A stretch of 64,000 nt of DNA from Ekhidna sp964289745. Its GTDB lineage: Bacteria; Bacteroidota; Bacteroidia; Cytophagales; Cyclobacteriaceae. The notes under the pieces were generated by a model. That model worked only from the letters and a program-made list of their open reading frames with translations, did no database searches and was not told the DNA's origin. A program made the translations under genes and the position numbers. Below are positions 26,483 to 35,969 of this stretch, one piece after another; position 1 is the first letter of the stretch; each line of letters starts with the position of its first letter. The DNA lies in contig CAXYMM010000001.1 in NCBI GenBank assembly GCA_964289745.1, positions 1,798,001 to 1,862,000 on the forward strand. The letters run 5' to 3'.

Positions 26483-27547
26483 TTAAGCGTTTTGATTCAA
26501 GCAATTAAGGTCTTCAAAGGCGAGTTTTAATCTTTCCACAAATGATTTCTCTGATTCTCGCACCCATATTCTTGGATCGTAAAATTTCTTATTTGGTTTT
26601 TCTTCTCCTTCGGGGTTACCGATTTGGCTTTGGAGGTATCCTTCATTCTTCTGATAAAATTTTTTTATTCCATTCCAATATGCCCACTGAAGATCAGTAT
26701 CGATATTCATTTTGATTGCCCCGTAAGAGATGGCTTCTCTTATTTCTTCTCGTGAAGACCCTGACCCCCCATGGAAAACAAAGTTTACTGGATTATGACT
26801 TGTTTTATAATTTTCTTGAATATAGTCCTGAGAGTTCTTTAAAATGATGGGTGTTAATTTTACATTTCCAGGTTTGTAGACACCATGAACATTTCCAAAA
26901 GCGGCTGCAACAGTAAAGTTGTCACTTACTTCTTTTAATTTTTTATATGAGAATGCTACTTCTTCTGGCTGGGTATAAAGCAATGAATTATCTACATCAG
27001 AGTTATCCACCCCATCTTCTTCTCCGCCTGTAACTCCCAACTCGATTTCCAGCGTCATGCCCATTTTAGCCATGCGCTGAAAATAACTGATGCATGTTTC
27101 GATATTTTCCTTCAGTGTCTCCTCGGAAAGATCCAGCATATGCGATGAATAGAGCGATTTTCCAGTCTGATCAAAATGCTTCTCATTGGCATCTAAAAGA
27201 CCATCAACCCAAGGGAGTAGTTTTTTAGCTGCATGATCTGTGTGTAAGACTACAGTTACTCCATAAACTTCAGCCATTTGGTGAACGTGCTGGGCTCCAG
27301 AAATTCCACCAACTATGGCTGCTACCTGACCTTCGTTGGATAACGATTTACCTGCCATAAATGCAGCACCCCCATTAGAAAATTGAACTATTACAGGGGA
27401 GTTTACTGCTTTTGCAGTTTCCAAAACAGCATTTATAGTACTTGAGCTCGTGACATTTACTGCTGGTAGCGCAAAGTCATTTTCGTTTGCGTAGTTCAGC
27501 AAATCTGTCACTTCTTGTCCAGTGAGTACTCCGGGTCTAAATTTCAT
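26483..27547 (-). CDS. fbaA: Class II fructose-bisphosphate aldolase
   Basis: A 354-residue zinc aldolase that splits fructose 1,6-bisphosphate. It has the class IIA features VVLHTDHAAKKLLPWVDG with the catalytic Asp and zinc His, SSHMLDLSEE, LEIELGVTGGEEDGVD, a zinc His in FGNVHGVY and GGSGSSREEIREA, and INIDTD-like NIDTDLQWAYW. Length fits class IIA. It probably works with gapA of this window in glycolysis. A 47-residue ORF precedes it by 69 bases on the same strand. Confidence 0.96.
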   Translation of the reverse strand: MKFRPGVLTGQEVTDLLNYANENDFALPAVNVTSSSTINAVLETAKAVNSPVIVQFSNGGAAFMAGKSLSNEGQVAAIVGGISGAQHVHQMAEVYGVTVVLHTDHAAKKLLPWVDGLLDANEKHFDQTGKSLYSSHMLDLSEETLKENIETCISYFQRMAKMGMTLEIELGVTGGEEDGVDNSDVDNSLLYTQPEEVAFSYKKLKEVSDNFTVAAAFGNVHGVYKPGNVKLTPIILKNSQDYIQENYKTSHNPVNFVFHGGSGSSREEIREAISYGAIKMNIDTDLQWAYWNGIKKFYQKNEGYLQSQIGNPEGEEKPNKKFYDPRIWVRESEKSFVERLKLAFEDLNCLNQNA

Positions 27548-27616
27548 ACGTATTTGATTTCTGTAACTAGTATTTCAGCCACAAATATAGCTCGACAGAA
27601 GGTAGAATTGGTTAGA

Positions 27617-27760
27617 TTAAACCTGATTTGTTACCGAAATCATAGAATGTTTTAGATTTGGTTCGGAATCTATTAGCTTATTTTCCTTGTCCCATTGGTA
27701 CGCTGCCAACGCAAAAAGTGATATCAGGTAGAGAAACTTTAAAATAATTTTCCATCTCAT
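27617..27760 (-). CDS. Small membrane-anchored or secreted peptide (47 aa)
   Basis: Starts MRWKIILKFLYLISLFALAA, i.e. positive residues followed by a 14-residue hydrophobic helix, then a polar tail with YQWDKENKLIDSEPN. The codon pattern looks coding, and the gene lies 69 bases upstream of fbaA on the same strand. Cleavage after ALAA is possible, which would release a 28-residue peptide; otherwise it is a single-pass membrane protein. No family is recognised. Confidence 0.45.
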   Translation of the reverse strand: MRWKIILKFLYLISLFALAAYQWDKENKLIDSEPNLKHSMISVTNQV

Positions 27761-28052
27761 GCCTTTAAAGACACTCGCTAAGCACGTAGGGTTTGAATGA
27801 ATTTTTTTTTTAATCAGATCAATAGGAGAGTATTGAAGCTATGTACTCTATTCTTCATTGATTTTCTTTTAAGTAAGCTACTTAAATAACCTAAAAACTT
27901 CAATAAATAATATTTTTTCTATGAAAAAGAATGTATATTCTATATCCAAGGCGAGGGTTTGTTATTTGTCAGAATGTCACAAATCAAAAAATGCTATTTT
28001 TATCAATTCATCTTTAGTGGAAGCCGTAAAAGCATAAAAAATTATTATTAGA

Positions 28053-30125
28053 ATGAATAAGCTATTGTTGATTTTGGGGTTTGTAATCCTAACCTCGTTT
28101 GGTGTCTCCTCAAAATATATTAGAGGATTTGACTATTTGCTTGAAGGAGATACACTAAAAGTATTAGAGCCCAAAGAGGAGCATGGTAAAGAAGCCTTCG
28201 TTATTACCAATCTTCTGAAGCACATACACTACAGCAAGTTGGAACTCTCAGATTCTATTTCTTCCATCATTTTCGACCATTATTTTGAATCTCTCGATCC
28301 TTATCATGCAGATTTTTATGAAAAAGATATTGAGCAGTTTGAGTCCCAGCGTTATGAGCTGGATAATCAAATTCCAGGCGGAGAACTTGGTTTTGCTTAT
28401 CAGGTTTTTACTGTATATCGAACTCGCGCATTGGAACGAATCGGATATGTATTTGATATGCTGGAAACCGAGTTTGATTTCACCAAAGATGAGCAATATT
28501 CATACGACCGTGATGATGCCAACTGGCCAACCTCTGAGGCTGAGAAAAAGGAGATTTGGAGAAAAATATTGAAAAATCAGGCATTGAGTTATAAACTAGC
28601 TGGAAGAGATTGGGAAGATATTTCCGAGAGTTTAAAAAAGCGATATAAGCGAATTCAAAAAGCAGTCTACCAGTATAATAGTGAGGATGTTTTCCAGAGT
28701 TATATGAATGCCTACACAAGTGCTTATGATCCACATACCAACTATTTGTCTCCACCAGACGCCGAGAATTTTCAAATTGAAATGGCACTATCTCTGGAAG
28801 GCATTGGTGCACGACTGATGCAAAACCTTGACTACACGCAGGTGTCTGAAGTAATTGCGGGTGGCCCCGCTTTCAAGAGCAAAGAAATTGAAAAGGATGA
28901 TCGAATCATTGGTGTGGCACAAGGGGATGATGGTGAATTTCTCGATGTAATTGGCTGGCGACTTGATGACGTAGTAAAAAAGATAAGAGGACCGAAAGGT
29001 TCTGTGGTTAGGTTACAAATACTCCGAGCACGCGATGGAATTGACGCCCTCCCAGCTACGGTAAGAATAGTTCGAGATAAGATAAACTTAGAGGACCAGG
29101 CGGCCAAGGCAGACCTAATTCCGATTTCGGATGGAAATACTATTTATAATCTTGGAGTAATAACAATTCCTAACTTCTACCTCAGCTTTGAAGATTTGAG
29201 AGCGGGGATAGAAGATTATAGAAGCACTACCAGAGATGTTAAGAAATTAATTAAGAATCTTGAATCTCAAGACATGGATGGTTTACTAATTGACTTAAGG
29301 TACAATGGAGGAGGTGCCTTACAAGAAGCAATCGAATTAACAGGATTATTTATTTCTGATGGTCCAGTAGTTCAAGTTAGAAATTATGACAAGTCTGTTG
29401 ATAAATTAATTGATAAAGACGGTGGAGAAATTTTTTACGATGGACCACTAGCTGTTTTGGTAAACCGTGGAAGTGCCTCCGCTTCTGAGATATTTTCTGG
29501 TGCAATTCAGGATTATCGAAGAGGTGTTGTAATAGGAGAAAGCACTTTTGGAAAAGGCACAGTTCAAAATATCATTGATCTAAAGAATCATATCAAAAAA
29601 CCAGATTATATTCTTGGGCAAATTAAAATGACACTTGCTAAATTCTACAGAGTATCGGGTAGGAGCAACCAAAGGGTGGGAGTGTCGCCTGACATTCAGT
29701 TTCCTTCGCTTTATTCTGCAGATGATTTTGGCGAGGCAAGTAGAGACAATGCGCTGCCATGGGATGAGATTGATGGCGCAGCTTATTTACCTTCGAATAA
29801 AATATCAAAGGAGCTACTAAATCATTTAAATAAACTTTATAGAGAAGACCTAAGTAGCGACCCTGACTTGGCAAAACTACTGAAGGATATTGAAGAGGCT
29901 AAGAAAAAAAGAAATCAGACTACTGTTTCGCTCAATTTCGAGACCAGAAAGTTAAATCAAGAAACGAATGAAGACAAGAACGAGGAAAAGGACGAGCTGG
30001 AAACAACTCTAGAGAATAGCGAAGTGGTCAAGGAAGAGTCTGTGGAGGACAAGCTTAAAAAAGACCCATATTTAAAAGAAAGCCTTCGACTGTTGGCTGC
30101 TATGAAAAAATTCAAGGTTGGATAG
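28053..30125 (+). CDS. Tail-specific (C-terminal processing) protease, S41A family
   Basis: A 690-residue periplasmic protease with an N-terminal signal segment. Residues 50 to about 230 form the helical N-terminal domain of Prc-type proteases (FDHYFESLDPYHADFYE). A PDZ domain follows, with GIGARLMQ and GGPAFKSKEIEKDDRIIGV, then the S41 core with DLRYNGGGALQEA, the catalytic Ser in NRGSASASEIFSGA and the Lys in STFGKGTVQ. The C-terminal 130 residues are charged and lack structure-like pattern. It degrades or trims envelope proteins from their C-termini. A DUF4097 gene follows after 43 bases. Confidence 0.93.
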   Translation: MNKLLLILGFVILTSFGVSSKYIRGFDYLLEGDTLKVLEPKEEHGKEAFVITNLLKHIHYSKLELSDSISSIIFDHYFESLDPYHADFYEKDIEQFESQRYELDNQIPGGELGFAYQVFTVYRTRALERIGYVFDMLETEFDFTKDEQYSYDRDDANWPTSEAEKKEIWRKILKNQALSYKLAGRDWEDISESLKKRYKRIQKAVYQYNSEDVFQSYMNAYTSAYDPHTNYLSPPDAENFQIEMALSLEGIGARLMQNLDYTQVSEVIAGGPAFKSKEIEKDDRIIGVAQGDDGEFLDVIGWRLDDVVKKIRGPKGSVVRLQILRARDGIDALPATVRIVRDKINLEDQAAKADLIPISDGNTIYNLGVITIPNFYLSFEDLRAGIEDYRSTTRDVKKLIKNLESQDMDGLLIDLRYNGGGALQEAIELTGLFISDGPVVQVRNYDKSVDKLIDKDGGEIFYDGPLAVLVNRGSASASEIFSGAIQDYRRGVVIGESTFGKGTVQNIIDLKNHIKKPDYILGQIKMTLAKFYRVSGRSNQRVGVSPDIQFPSLYSADDFGEASRDNALPWDEIDGAAYLPSNKISKELLNHLNKLYREDLSSDPDLAKLLKDIEEAKKKRNQTTVSLNFETRKLNQETNEDKNEEKDELETTLENSEVVKEESVEDKLKKDPYLKESLRLLAAMKKFKVG

Positions 30126-30168
30126 GAAGCCTATGTGTCTACAATACATTTTCTAAGATAAATAACGC

Positions 30169-31077
30169 ATGAAAAAAGGAATTGGATTACTTTGTGTACT
30201 TGCTTTTATTAATGCAGGTGCTCAAAACATTATTGCAAATGCTGAACTAAAGGCAAAGAATGTGAATAGGGTTAAAATAGAAGGTTCTTTCGTGGATGTG
30301 TTTGTTAAGAAAGGGGACGAGGTTTACTTTAAAGGAACTATTGAAGGCGATGGAGATAAAGGCGACTATAAATTTGATACTAATATCAAAGAATCTACTT
30401 TAATTATCCGAGTACTAAAGGAAAGAAAATTAGGGTGGAGAGGGTTTAAGACAATAGAATCTCGAATAGACTTAGTGATTCCAAACGGAGTTGAGTTGGA
30501 TATTGTTAATTCATCCGGAGACGTAGAAGTGTATAATTTAAGAGCTAGTGAATCGAAGATAAGGTCAACCAGTGGTGATATTTTATTAAAAGGAGTTATT
30601 TCGAATTTGATGGTGGAAACCTCAAGCGGTGATATTGAAATTTATGATCTAATTGGAGATTCTAAAATTAGATCAACAAGCGGTGATCAGGATTTCAATA
30701 ATGTGAAAGGAACCTTGGAAACAACTGCCAGTTCTGGCGATATCACATTCATTGAATTTGAAGGAGATATTAAATCAACGGCAACATCGGGAGATGTGAA
30801 ATTTAGGGATGGGAAAGGCTCTATAAAAATCAGAACCACTTCGGGCGATATCGATGGTGAAGACATTACTTTGAATGGAAATTCTTCGTTTGAAGCCACT
30901 TCGGGCAATGTAAGAGTGGATTTCACGAATAATATCGAGGATATAAGTTTTAATTTGAGTGCTACATCTGGTGGTTTACAAGTTGGGAGTCAAGAAAGCG
31001 GTAATAGGTTGATAATAGATAGTGGGATGTATATGGTACGAGGTTTTACAACGAGTGGAGATCAAGAATACAAGTAG
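30169..31077 (+). CDS. DUF4097-type beta-solenoid protein with TSGD repeats
   Basis: A 302-residue exported protein (signal peptide ending near AGAQ, residue 19). From residue 115 on, ten copies of [ST]SG[DNG] occur at 115, 134, 152, 170, 188, 206, 224, 244, 267 and 295, mostly 18 residues apart. This gives one beta-strand turn per repeat, the layout of DUF4097 adhesin-like proteins. Function unknown; a structural or adhesive role in the envelope is plausible. It lies between the tail-specific protease and the OPT transporter, with short gaps that allow one transcript. Confidence 0.85.
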   Translation: MKKGIGLLCVLAFINAGAQNIIANAELKAKNVNRVKIEGSFVDVFVKKGDEVYFKGTIEGDGDKGDYKFDTNIKESTLIIRVLKERKLGWRGFKTIESRIDLVIPNGVELDIVNSSGDVEVYNLRASESKIRSTSGDILLKGVISNLMVETSSGDIEIYDLIGDSKIRSTSGDQDFNNVKGTLETTASSGDITFIEFEGDIKSTATSGDVKFRDGKGSIKIRTTSGDIDGEDITLNGNSSFEATSGNVRVDFTNNIEDISFNLSATSGGLQVGSQESGNRLIIDSGMYMVRGFTTSGDQEYK

Positions 31078-31134
31078 AAAAATATGGGGTCAAACATTTT
31101 TAACGATCCTAAAACAACTACCCCAAAACTCTAG

Positions 31135-33060
31135 ATGAAAAAATCATATATTGATTCTAATACTAAGCTTCCAGAAATTACTTTAAAGGCCGTGATTCTT
31201 GGGGCGATTCTATCCATTGTACTGTCTGCTGCCAATGCTTATTTTGGTTTATTTGCAGGCCTCACTGTCTCCGCATCTATCCCTGCGGCGGTCATTTCAA
31301 TGGCACTTTTGAAGGTATTCAAAAACTCAAATATTCTAGAAAATAACCTTGTACAGACCGCTGCATCAGCTGGAGAGTCACTGGCCGCAGGGGTCATTTT
31401 CACTATTCCCGCCCTTGTAATTATGGGGTATTGGGAAAAATTTAATTATTGGGAAACGGTAACCATAGCCATGTGCGGAGGTATTCTTGGTGTACTCTTC
31501 ACCATTCCTCTTAGAAAGACTTTAATAGTAGAAGAAAATTTAAAATTCCCAGAAGGAGTTGCTACCGCTGAGGTTTTAAAGACTGGCGAAGAAGGCGGTA
31601 AAGCAGTGAAGTTTCTAGTCTGGGGTTCATTAATAGGCGGAATCTTCAAGGTGGGTCATGCCGCATTAAACCTTTGGGGGGGGACTTGGCAAAAAGCGGG
31701 AATATTTAATCAAAAAATCTACACCTATTTTGGGTTAAACCTTTCTCCTGCTTTAGTTGCTGTAGGTTATATCGTGGGGCTTAATATATCTTTTCTGGTT
31801 TTTCTGGGAGGTGCGATTAGTTGGTTTATTGCTATTCCAGCCTATGTCGCGATCAATGGTTCACAAGAAGGAGTGGATGCCATATCTTTAGGAGGAAGTA
31901 TCTGGAATTCTCAAATTCGCTACTTAGGAGTTGGTGCGATGGTTATGGGTGGGCTTTGGGCATTGTTAAGTCTTTCAAAGTCATTGAAAACAGCCTTCAA
32001 AGCCAGTGTAGATGCCTTTAGAAAAGGTAGCCAATACATGAAACATCAAATCCGAACAGAAATAGATACACCCATGTCATGGGTATTGATAGGAATTGGC
32101 GTGCTTGTGATACCCATTTACCTGATTTACTTGTCAGTATTAACAGATGTGACGATCACTTTAATGATGACTATCGTGATGATTGTTGCAGGATTCCTTT
32201 TTGCTGCAGTTGCAGGATATATGGCAGGTCTTGTAGGAAGCTCTAACAATCCCATTTCTGGAGTAACCATAGCTACTATCCTTTTCTCTTCGATACTACT
32301 TCTTACCCTAATGGGTACAAGTAATGAGCTAATAGGTGCAGCCGGGGCTATTTTAATCGGTGCCGTAGTATGTTGTGCTGCTTCTATAGCTGGTGACAAT
32401 ATGCAAGACCTTAAGGCGGGGCATGTGCTTGGTGCCACTCCCTACAAACAGCAAATCATGCAAATGGTAGGAGTAATTGCAGGAGCTATTGTGATTCCCG
32501 TAGTACTTAATTCATTACTCATCGCCTATGGAATGGGTACTCCTACTACCGAGCAACCTGATTCACTTACGGCTCCTCAGGCCACTCTTATGCAAAGTGT
32601 GTCTCAGGGGATTTTTGGACGAGGACTCCCTTGGAATATGGTTATTATCGGAGTCGCAATTGGGGGTTTAATGATCGCCATAGACCAATACTTGAAATCG
32701 AAAGACTCAGAATTTAGGATGCCTGTTCTAGCAGTAGCAGTAGGATTATACCTTCCATTTGAATTAGACGCTGCCATCATGGTAGGAGGTGTTTTAGCTT
32801 GGGCATTAGAAAGAACCACAAAAAACTCACGAGCGAAAGAAAAGGCATCGAATACTGGTTTGCTTCTGGCATCTGGACTGATCACAGGAGAAGCACTGAT
32901 GGGCATATTTATTGCTATTGCCATAGCAGCTTTTGGTTTTGAAAAAATGAACGGTTACGACCTCCCCAGTTTGTATGAAAATATTGGACTTTTTATACTT
33001 ATTGCGATTCTCATATTTATATATAAAAGCGTTCTAAAAGTATCCAAAAACGACCCCTAG
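31135..33060 (+). CDS. OPT family oligopeptide transporter
   Basis: A 641-residue integral membrane protein with about 14-16 hydrophobic segments. It begins with PEITLKAVILGAILSIVLSAANAYFGL-like sequence typical of OPT/YSL proteins and carries NLVQTAASAGES, FPEGVATAEVLKTG and IAGDNMQDLKAGHVLGATP. OPT proteins are proton-coupled importers of peptides or metal chelates. The substrate is not evident. The accessory island with the hsdS genes begins directly after it. Confidence 0.92.
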   Translation: MKKSYIDSNTKLPEITLKAVILGAILSIVLSAANAYFGLFAGLTVSASIPAAVISMALLKVFKNSNILENNLVQTAASAGESLAAGVIFTIPALVIMGYWEKFNYWETVTIAMCGGILGVLFTIPLRKTLIVEENLKFPEGVATAEVLKTGEEGGKAVKFLVWGSLIGGIFKVGHAALNLWGGTWQKAGIFNQKIYTYFGLNLSPALVAVGYIVGLNISFLVFLGGAISWFIAIPAYVAINGSQEGVDAISLGGSIWNSQIRYLGVGAMVMGGLWALLSLSKSLKTAFKASVDAFRKGSQYMKHQIRTEIDTPMSWVLIGIGVLVIPIYLIYLSVLTDVTITLMMTIVMIVAGFLFAAVAGYMAGLVGSSNNPISGVTIATILFSSILLLTLMGTSNELIGAAGAILIGAVVCCAASIAGDNMQDLKAGHVLGATPYKQQIMQMVGVIAGAIVIPVVLNSLLIAYGMGTPTTEQPDSLTAPQATLMQSVSQGIFGRGLPWNMVIIGVAIGGLMIAIDQYLKSKDSEFRMPVLAVAVGLYLPFELDAAIMVGGVLAWALERTTKNSRAKEKASNTGLLLASGLITGEALMGIFIAIAIAAFGFEKMNGYDLPSLYENIGLFILIAILIFIYKSVLKVSKNDP

Positions 33061-33171
33061 ATTCATACATAATGCTATTCGAATAGATCAATCTTGTTGA
33101 GTTGATAAGCTTTTGATTAATTGATAGTCAGTCTCTCAAATAGATTGAATGATTCTTATATTTATTTGCCT

Positions 33172-33273
33172 ATGTTCAAAGCCGAAACAGCTTTAATGAA
33201 CGACATGGTGCCATTACTTAAGAAAAAAGCAGAAGGTAGAGGAGAAATTAGCGGATTGGCGGCTTATGAGTAA
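33172..33273 (+). CDS. Short ORF (33 aa), possible remnant at island edge
   Basis: The frame (MFKAETALMNDMVPLLKKKA...) ends TAA inside the start of the ORF6N gene, an 8-base overlap of the type seen between coupled genes. No promoter or family is recognised. It could be the last codons of a lost upstream gene of the restriction locus, since a methylase gene often stands there, but the sequence does not prove this. Confidence 0.3.
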   Translation: MFKAETALMNDMVPLLKKKAEGRGEISGLAAYE

Positions 33274-34147
33274 CAACCTAACCATATCACAAAAGGAAAT
33301 TGAAAACCGAATTTTCGTTTTTCGAGATTCCCAAGTAATGCTCGACCGCGATTTGGCAGAAATGTATCAGGTGGAAACTAAGGTGTTAAATCAAGCCGTT
33401 AAGCGGAACATAGAAAGGTTTCCGCAACAGTTTCGATTTCAGCTTACTGATAATGAAAAAATGGAACTGGTCACAAATTGTGACCGGTTTGAATCTTTGA
33501 AGCATTCTTCGACAAATCCCTTTGCTTTCAACGAACAGGGTGTTGCAATGCTTTCTGCCATTTTACGTAGCGATGTGGCTGTAAAAGTAAGCATTCAGAT
33601 TATCAATGCTTTTGTAGAAATGCGAAAACTCATAGCCAATCACAGTGGATTGTTGCAACGAATTGATGGTATTGAACGCAAACAATTGGAAACAGACCAA
33701 AAGTTTGAAAAAGTATTTAAAGCCCTTGAAAGCAAAGACCTCATCCCCACCCAAGGCGTGTTTTTTGATGGACAGGTATTTGATGCTTACAAACTGGCTT
33801 GTAAAATTATCCGCTCTGCTAGTAAAAACATTGTTTTGATTGACAATTATATAAACGAAAACACCTTAACCCATTTATCCAAGAAAACAAAAGCAACCAA
33901 GGTAGTTTTACTGACCAAAACCATTAGCAAACAATTAACCTTGGACGTAAAAAAAGCCAACGAACAATACGGAAATTTTGAACTAAAAACCTTTACCAAA
34001 AGTCACGACCGTTTTTTAATTATTGACGGGCAAGAAGTCTATCATCTCGGAGCATCTTTAAAAGATTTGGGCAAAAAATGGTTTGCCTTTTCTAAGCTGG
34101 ATAAAAACTCGGTGGAAACCATTTTAAAAGCCATTACAGATGCCTAA
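33266..34147 (+). CDS. ORF6N domain protein with PLD-like C-terminal domain
   Basis: A 293-residue cytoplasmic protein. Residues 8-110 form an ORF6N (KilA-N related) DNA-binding domain: ENRIFVFRDSQVMLDRDLAE, NIERFPQQFRF and FNEQGVAMLSAILRS. A helical linker follows (residues 115-155). The C-terminal domain has an HxRx4D motif in HDRFLIIDG, resembling a single phospholipase D HKD-type site with Arg in place of Lys. Such proteins are common next to type I hsdS genes in Bacteroidota, but their role there is unsettled. It overlaps the first hsdS by 8 bases. Confidence 0.85.
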   Translation: MSNNLTISQKEIENRIFVFRDSQVMLDRDLAEMYQVETKVLNQAVKRNIERFPQQFRFQLTDNEKMELVTNCDRFESLKHSSTNPFAFNEQGVAMLSAILRSDVAVKVSIQIINAFVEMRKLIANHSGLLQRIDGIERKQLETDQKFEKVFKALESKDLIPTQGVFFDGQVFDAYKLACKIIRSASKNIVLIDNYINENTLTHLSKKTKATKVVLLTKTISKQLTLDVKKANEQYGNFELKTFTKSHDRFLIIDGQEVYHLGASLKDLGKKWFAFSKLDKNSVETILKAITDA

Positions 34148-35402
34148 AGAGATGAAATTAATACCGAAGTTACGTTTCCCTGAGTTTAAGGATGATGGGG
34201 AGTGGGTAACAGATACGCTAAATAAGGTTGCAGAATTTAGAAGAGGTAGCTTTCCGCAACCTTATGGCTTACCTGAGTGGTATGATGATGAAAATGGAAT
34301 GCCATTTATACAAGTCTATGATGTAGATGATAATTTCAGATTAAAACCTACAACTAAGAGGAGAATTAGTGAACTAGCAGCTGAACAAAGTGTTTTTATA
34401 GAGGAAGGCACTGTAATAATAACTATTCAAGGCTCAATAGGTAGGGTTGCAGTTACACAATATGACGCTTACATCGATAGAACACTTTTAATTTTTCAAG
34501 ATTATCATAAAGAAATTGACAAAACATTCTTTGCATATATTCTTTTTTTGCTTTTTGAAATTGAGAAACAGAAAGCACCAGGTGGAATTATCAAAACAAT
34601 AACAAAAGAGGTTCTTAGTGACTTTGTTATTAGCCTGCCATCAATTCAAGAACAACAACGCATCGCCTCTTGCCTTTCTACTTTAGATGCTCTTATCACC
34701 GCCCACAATGAAAAACTAGCCGCACTTAAAACCCACAAAAAAGGCTTGCTGCAAAACTTGTTTCCCCAAAAAGGGCAAAAAATGCCTACCTATCGCTTCC
34801 CTGAGTTTAAGGATAATGGGGAGTGGGTAACAGATACGCTAAATAAGGTTGCAGAATTTAGAAGAGGTAGCTTTCCGCAACCTTATGGCTTACCTGAGTG
34901 GTATGATGATGAAAATGGAATGCCATTTATACAAGTCTATGATGTAGATGATAATTTCAGATTAAAACCTACAACTAAGAGGAGAATTAGTGAACTAGCA
35001 GCTGAACAAAGTGTTTTTATAGAGGAAGGCACTGTAATAATAACTATTCAAGGCTCAATAGGTAGGGTTGCAGTTACACAATATGACGCTTACATCGATA
35101 GAACACTTTTAATTTTTCAAGATTATCATAAAGAAATTGACAAAACATTCTTTGCATATATTCTTTTTTTGCTTTTTGAAATTGAGAAACAGAAAGCACC
35201 AGGTGGAATTATCAAAACAATAACAAAAGAGGTTCTTAGTGACTTTGTTATTAGCCTGCCATCAATTCAAGAACAACAACGCATCGCCTCTTGCTTATCT
35301 GCTTTAGATGCCCTTATCACCGCCCAAACAGATAAAATCGAAAAGTTACAAAAACACAAAAAGGGCTTGCTGCAGGGTTTGTTTCCAAAAATAGGGAGGT
35401 AA
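34140..35402 (+). CDS. hsdS: Type I restriction-modification specificity subunit with duplicated TRD
   Basis: A 420-residue HsdS, which selects the DNA target for the methylase and nuclease subunits. It has two target-recognition domains and two conserved helical regions (IQEQQRIASCLSTLDALIT... and its second copy). Residues 13-178 and 220-385 are the same except for one Asp/Asn change, i.e. both recognition domains are copies of one domain. The matching DNA, 34176-34673 and 34797-35294, differs at one base as far as I can see. The protein should read a symmetric bipartite site. It starts within ORF6N and ends just before a strong AGGGAGG site for the next gene. Confidence 0.92.
   Translation: MPKEMKLIPKLRFPEFKDDGEWVTDTLNKVAEFRRGSFPQPYGLPEWYDDENGMPFIQVYDVDDNFRLKPTTKRRISELAAEQSVFIEEGTVIITIQGSIGRVAVTQYDAYIDRTLLIFQDYHKEIDKTFFAYILFLLFEIEKQKAPGGIIKTITKEVLSDFVISLPSIQEQQRIASCLSTLDALITAHNEKLAALKTHKKGLLQNLFPQKGQKMPTYRFPEFKDNGEWVTDTLNKVAEFRRGSFPQPYGLPEWYDDENGMPFIQVYDVDDNFRLKPTTKRRISELAAEQSVFIEEGTVIITIQGSIGRVAVTQYDAYIDRTLLIFQDYHKEIDKTFFAYILFLLFEIEKQKAPGGIIKTITKEVLSDFVISLPSIQEQQRIASCLSALDALITAQTDKIEKLQKHKKGLLQGLFPKIGR
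34176..35294 (+). repeat. 498-bp direct repeat encoding the two TRDs
   Basis: 34176-34673 and 34797-35294 are direct copies offset by 621 bases (207 codons). I find one substitution (34194 G versus A). They are separated by the central conserved region of hsdS. Such identity indicates very recent duplication or gene conversion. Confidence 0.9.
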
Positions 35403-35405
35403 GAG

Positions 35406-35969
35406 ATGGCAAAAAATCAATTAGACATCATAGCAAAGCAACTTTTCGAAAATCAGGAAAATATTATCCTGATCTATGCTTTTAATGCTACTGGAAAAAC
35501 AAGACTATCGGTAGCCTATAAAGACTATTCAAAAAGTAAAAATGAAGGGAAGCATGACGGAGTATATTACAATGCTTTCAGTGAAGATTTGTTTCAATGG
35601 GAAAATGACGAAGAGAACAACAACGAAAACATTGCTTTAAACGTAAATTTCAGTAGTTTAAGTCAGTTTCATTCTTTTTTGGATGTAAAGGATATTGAAG
35701 AAAAGCTCGCCGTATATAATCCAAAATACAAATTTGACTTCAACCTTGACGACGACTACGAAGGAGGTATTAAATCTGTTACATTTTTTGTTGACGAAGA
35801 AAATAAGACCCCAATCAAAATTTCAAGAGGTGAAGAACGCATCTTTGTTTGGTGTTTCTTTTTAGCTCTTTTTGAAGTGATATGGACAGGGATACAACAA
35901 AGGCCTTTTAAAAAGCAGTTGGGACATTTGGAAAAATTACCGTGCTTACAGAAACAAAACGTCTCATGA
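35406..35969 (+). pseudogene. Truncated AAA/ABC-type ATPase of restriction loci
   Basis: The first ~155 residues resemble the AAA ATPases found beside type I systems in Bacteroidota: an N-terminal IIAKQLFENQE, a Walker A-like AFNATGKTR and the signature-like KISRGEERIFVWCFF. The family continues with a Walker B/D-loop region that is missing here. Beyond about base 35878 the DNA belongs to a different gene (HEPN, other frame), so the last 30 residues of this frame are out-of-frame read-through. The start ATG follows AGGGAGG at 35393-35399, one of the few clear Shine-Dalgarno sites in the window. It is most likely a broken ATPase. Confidence 0.75.
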
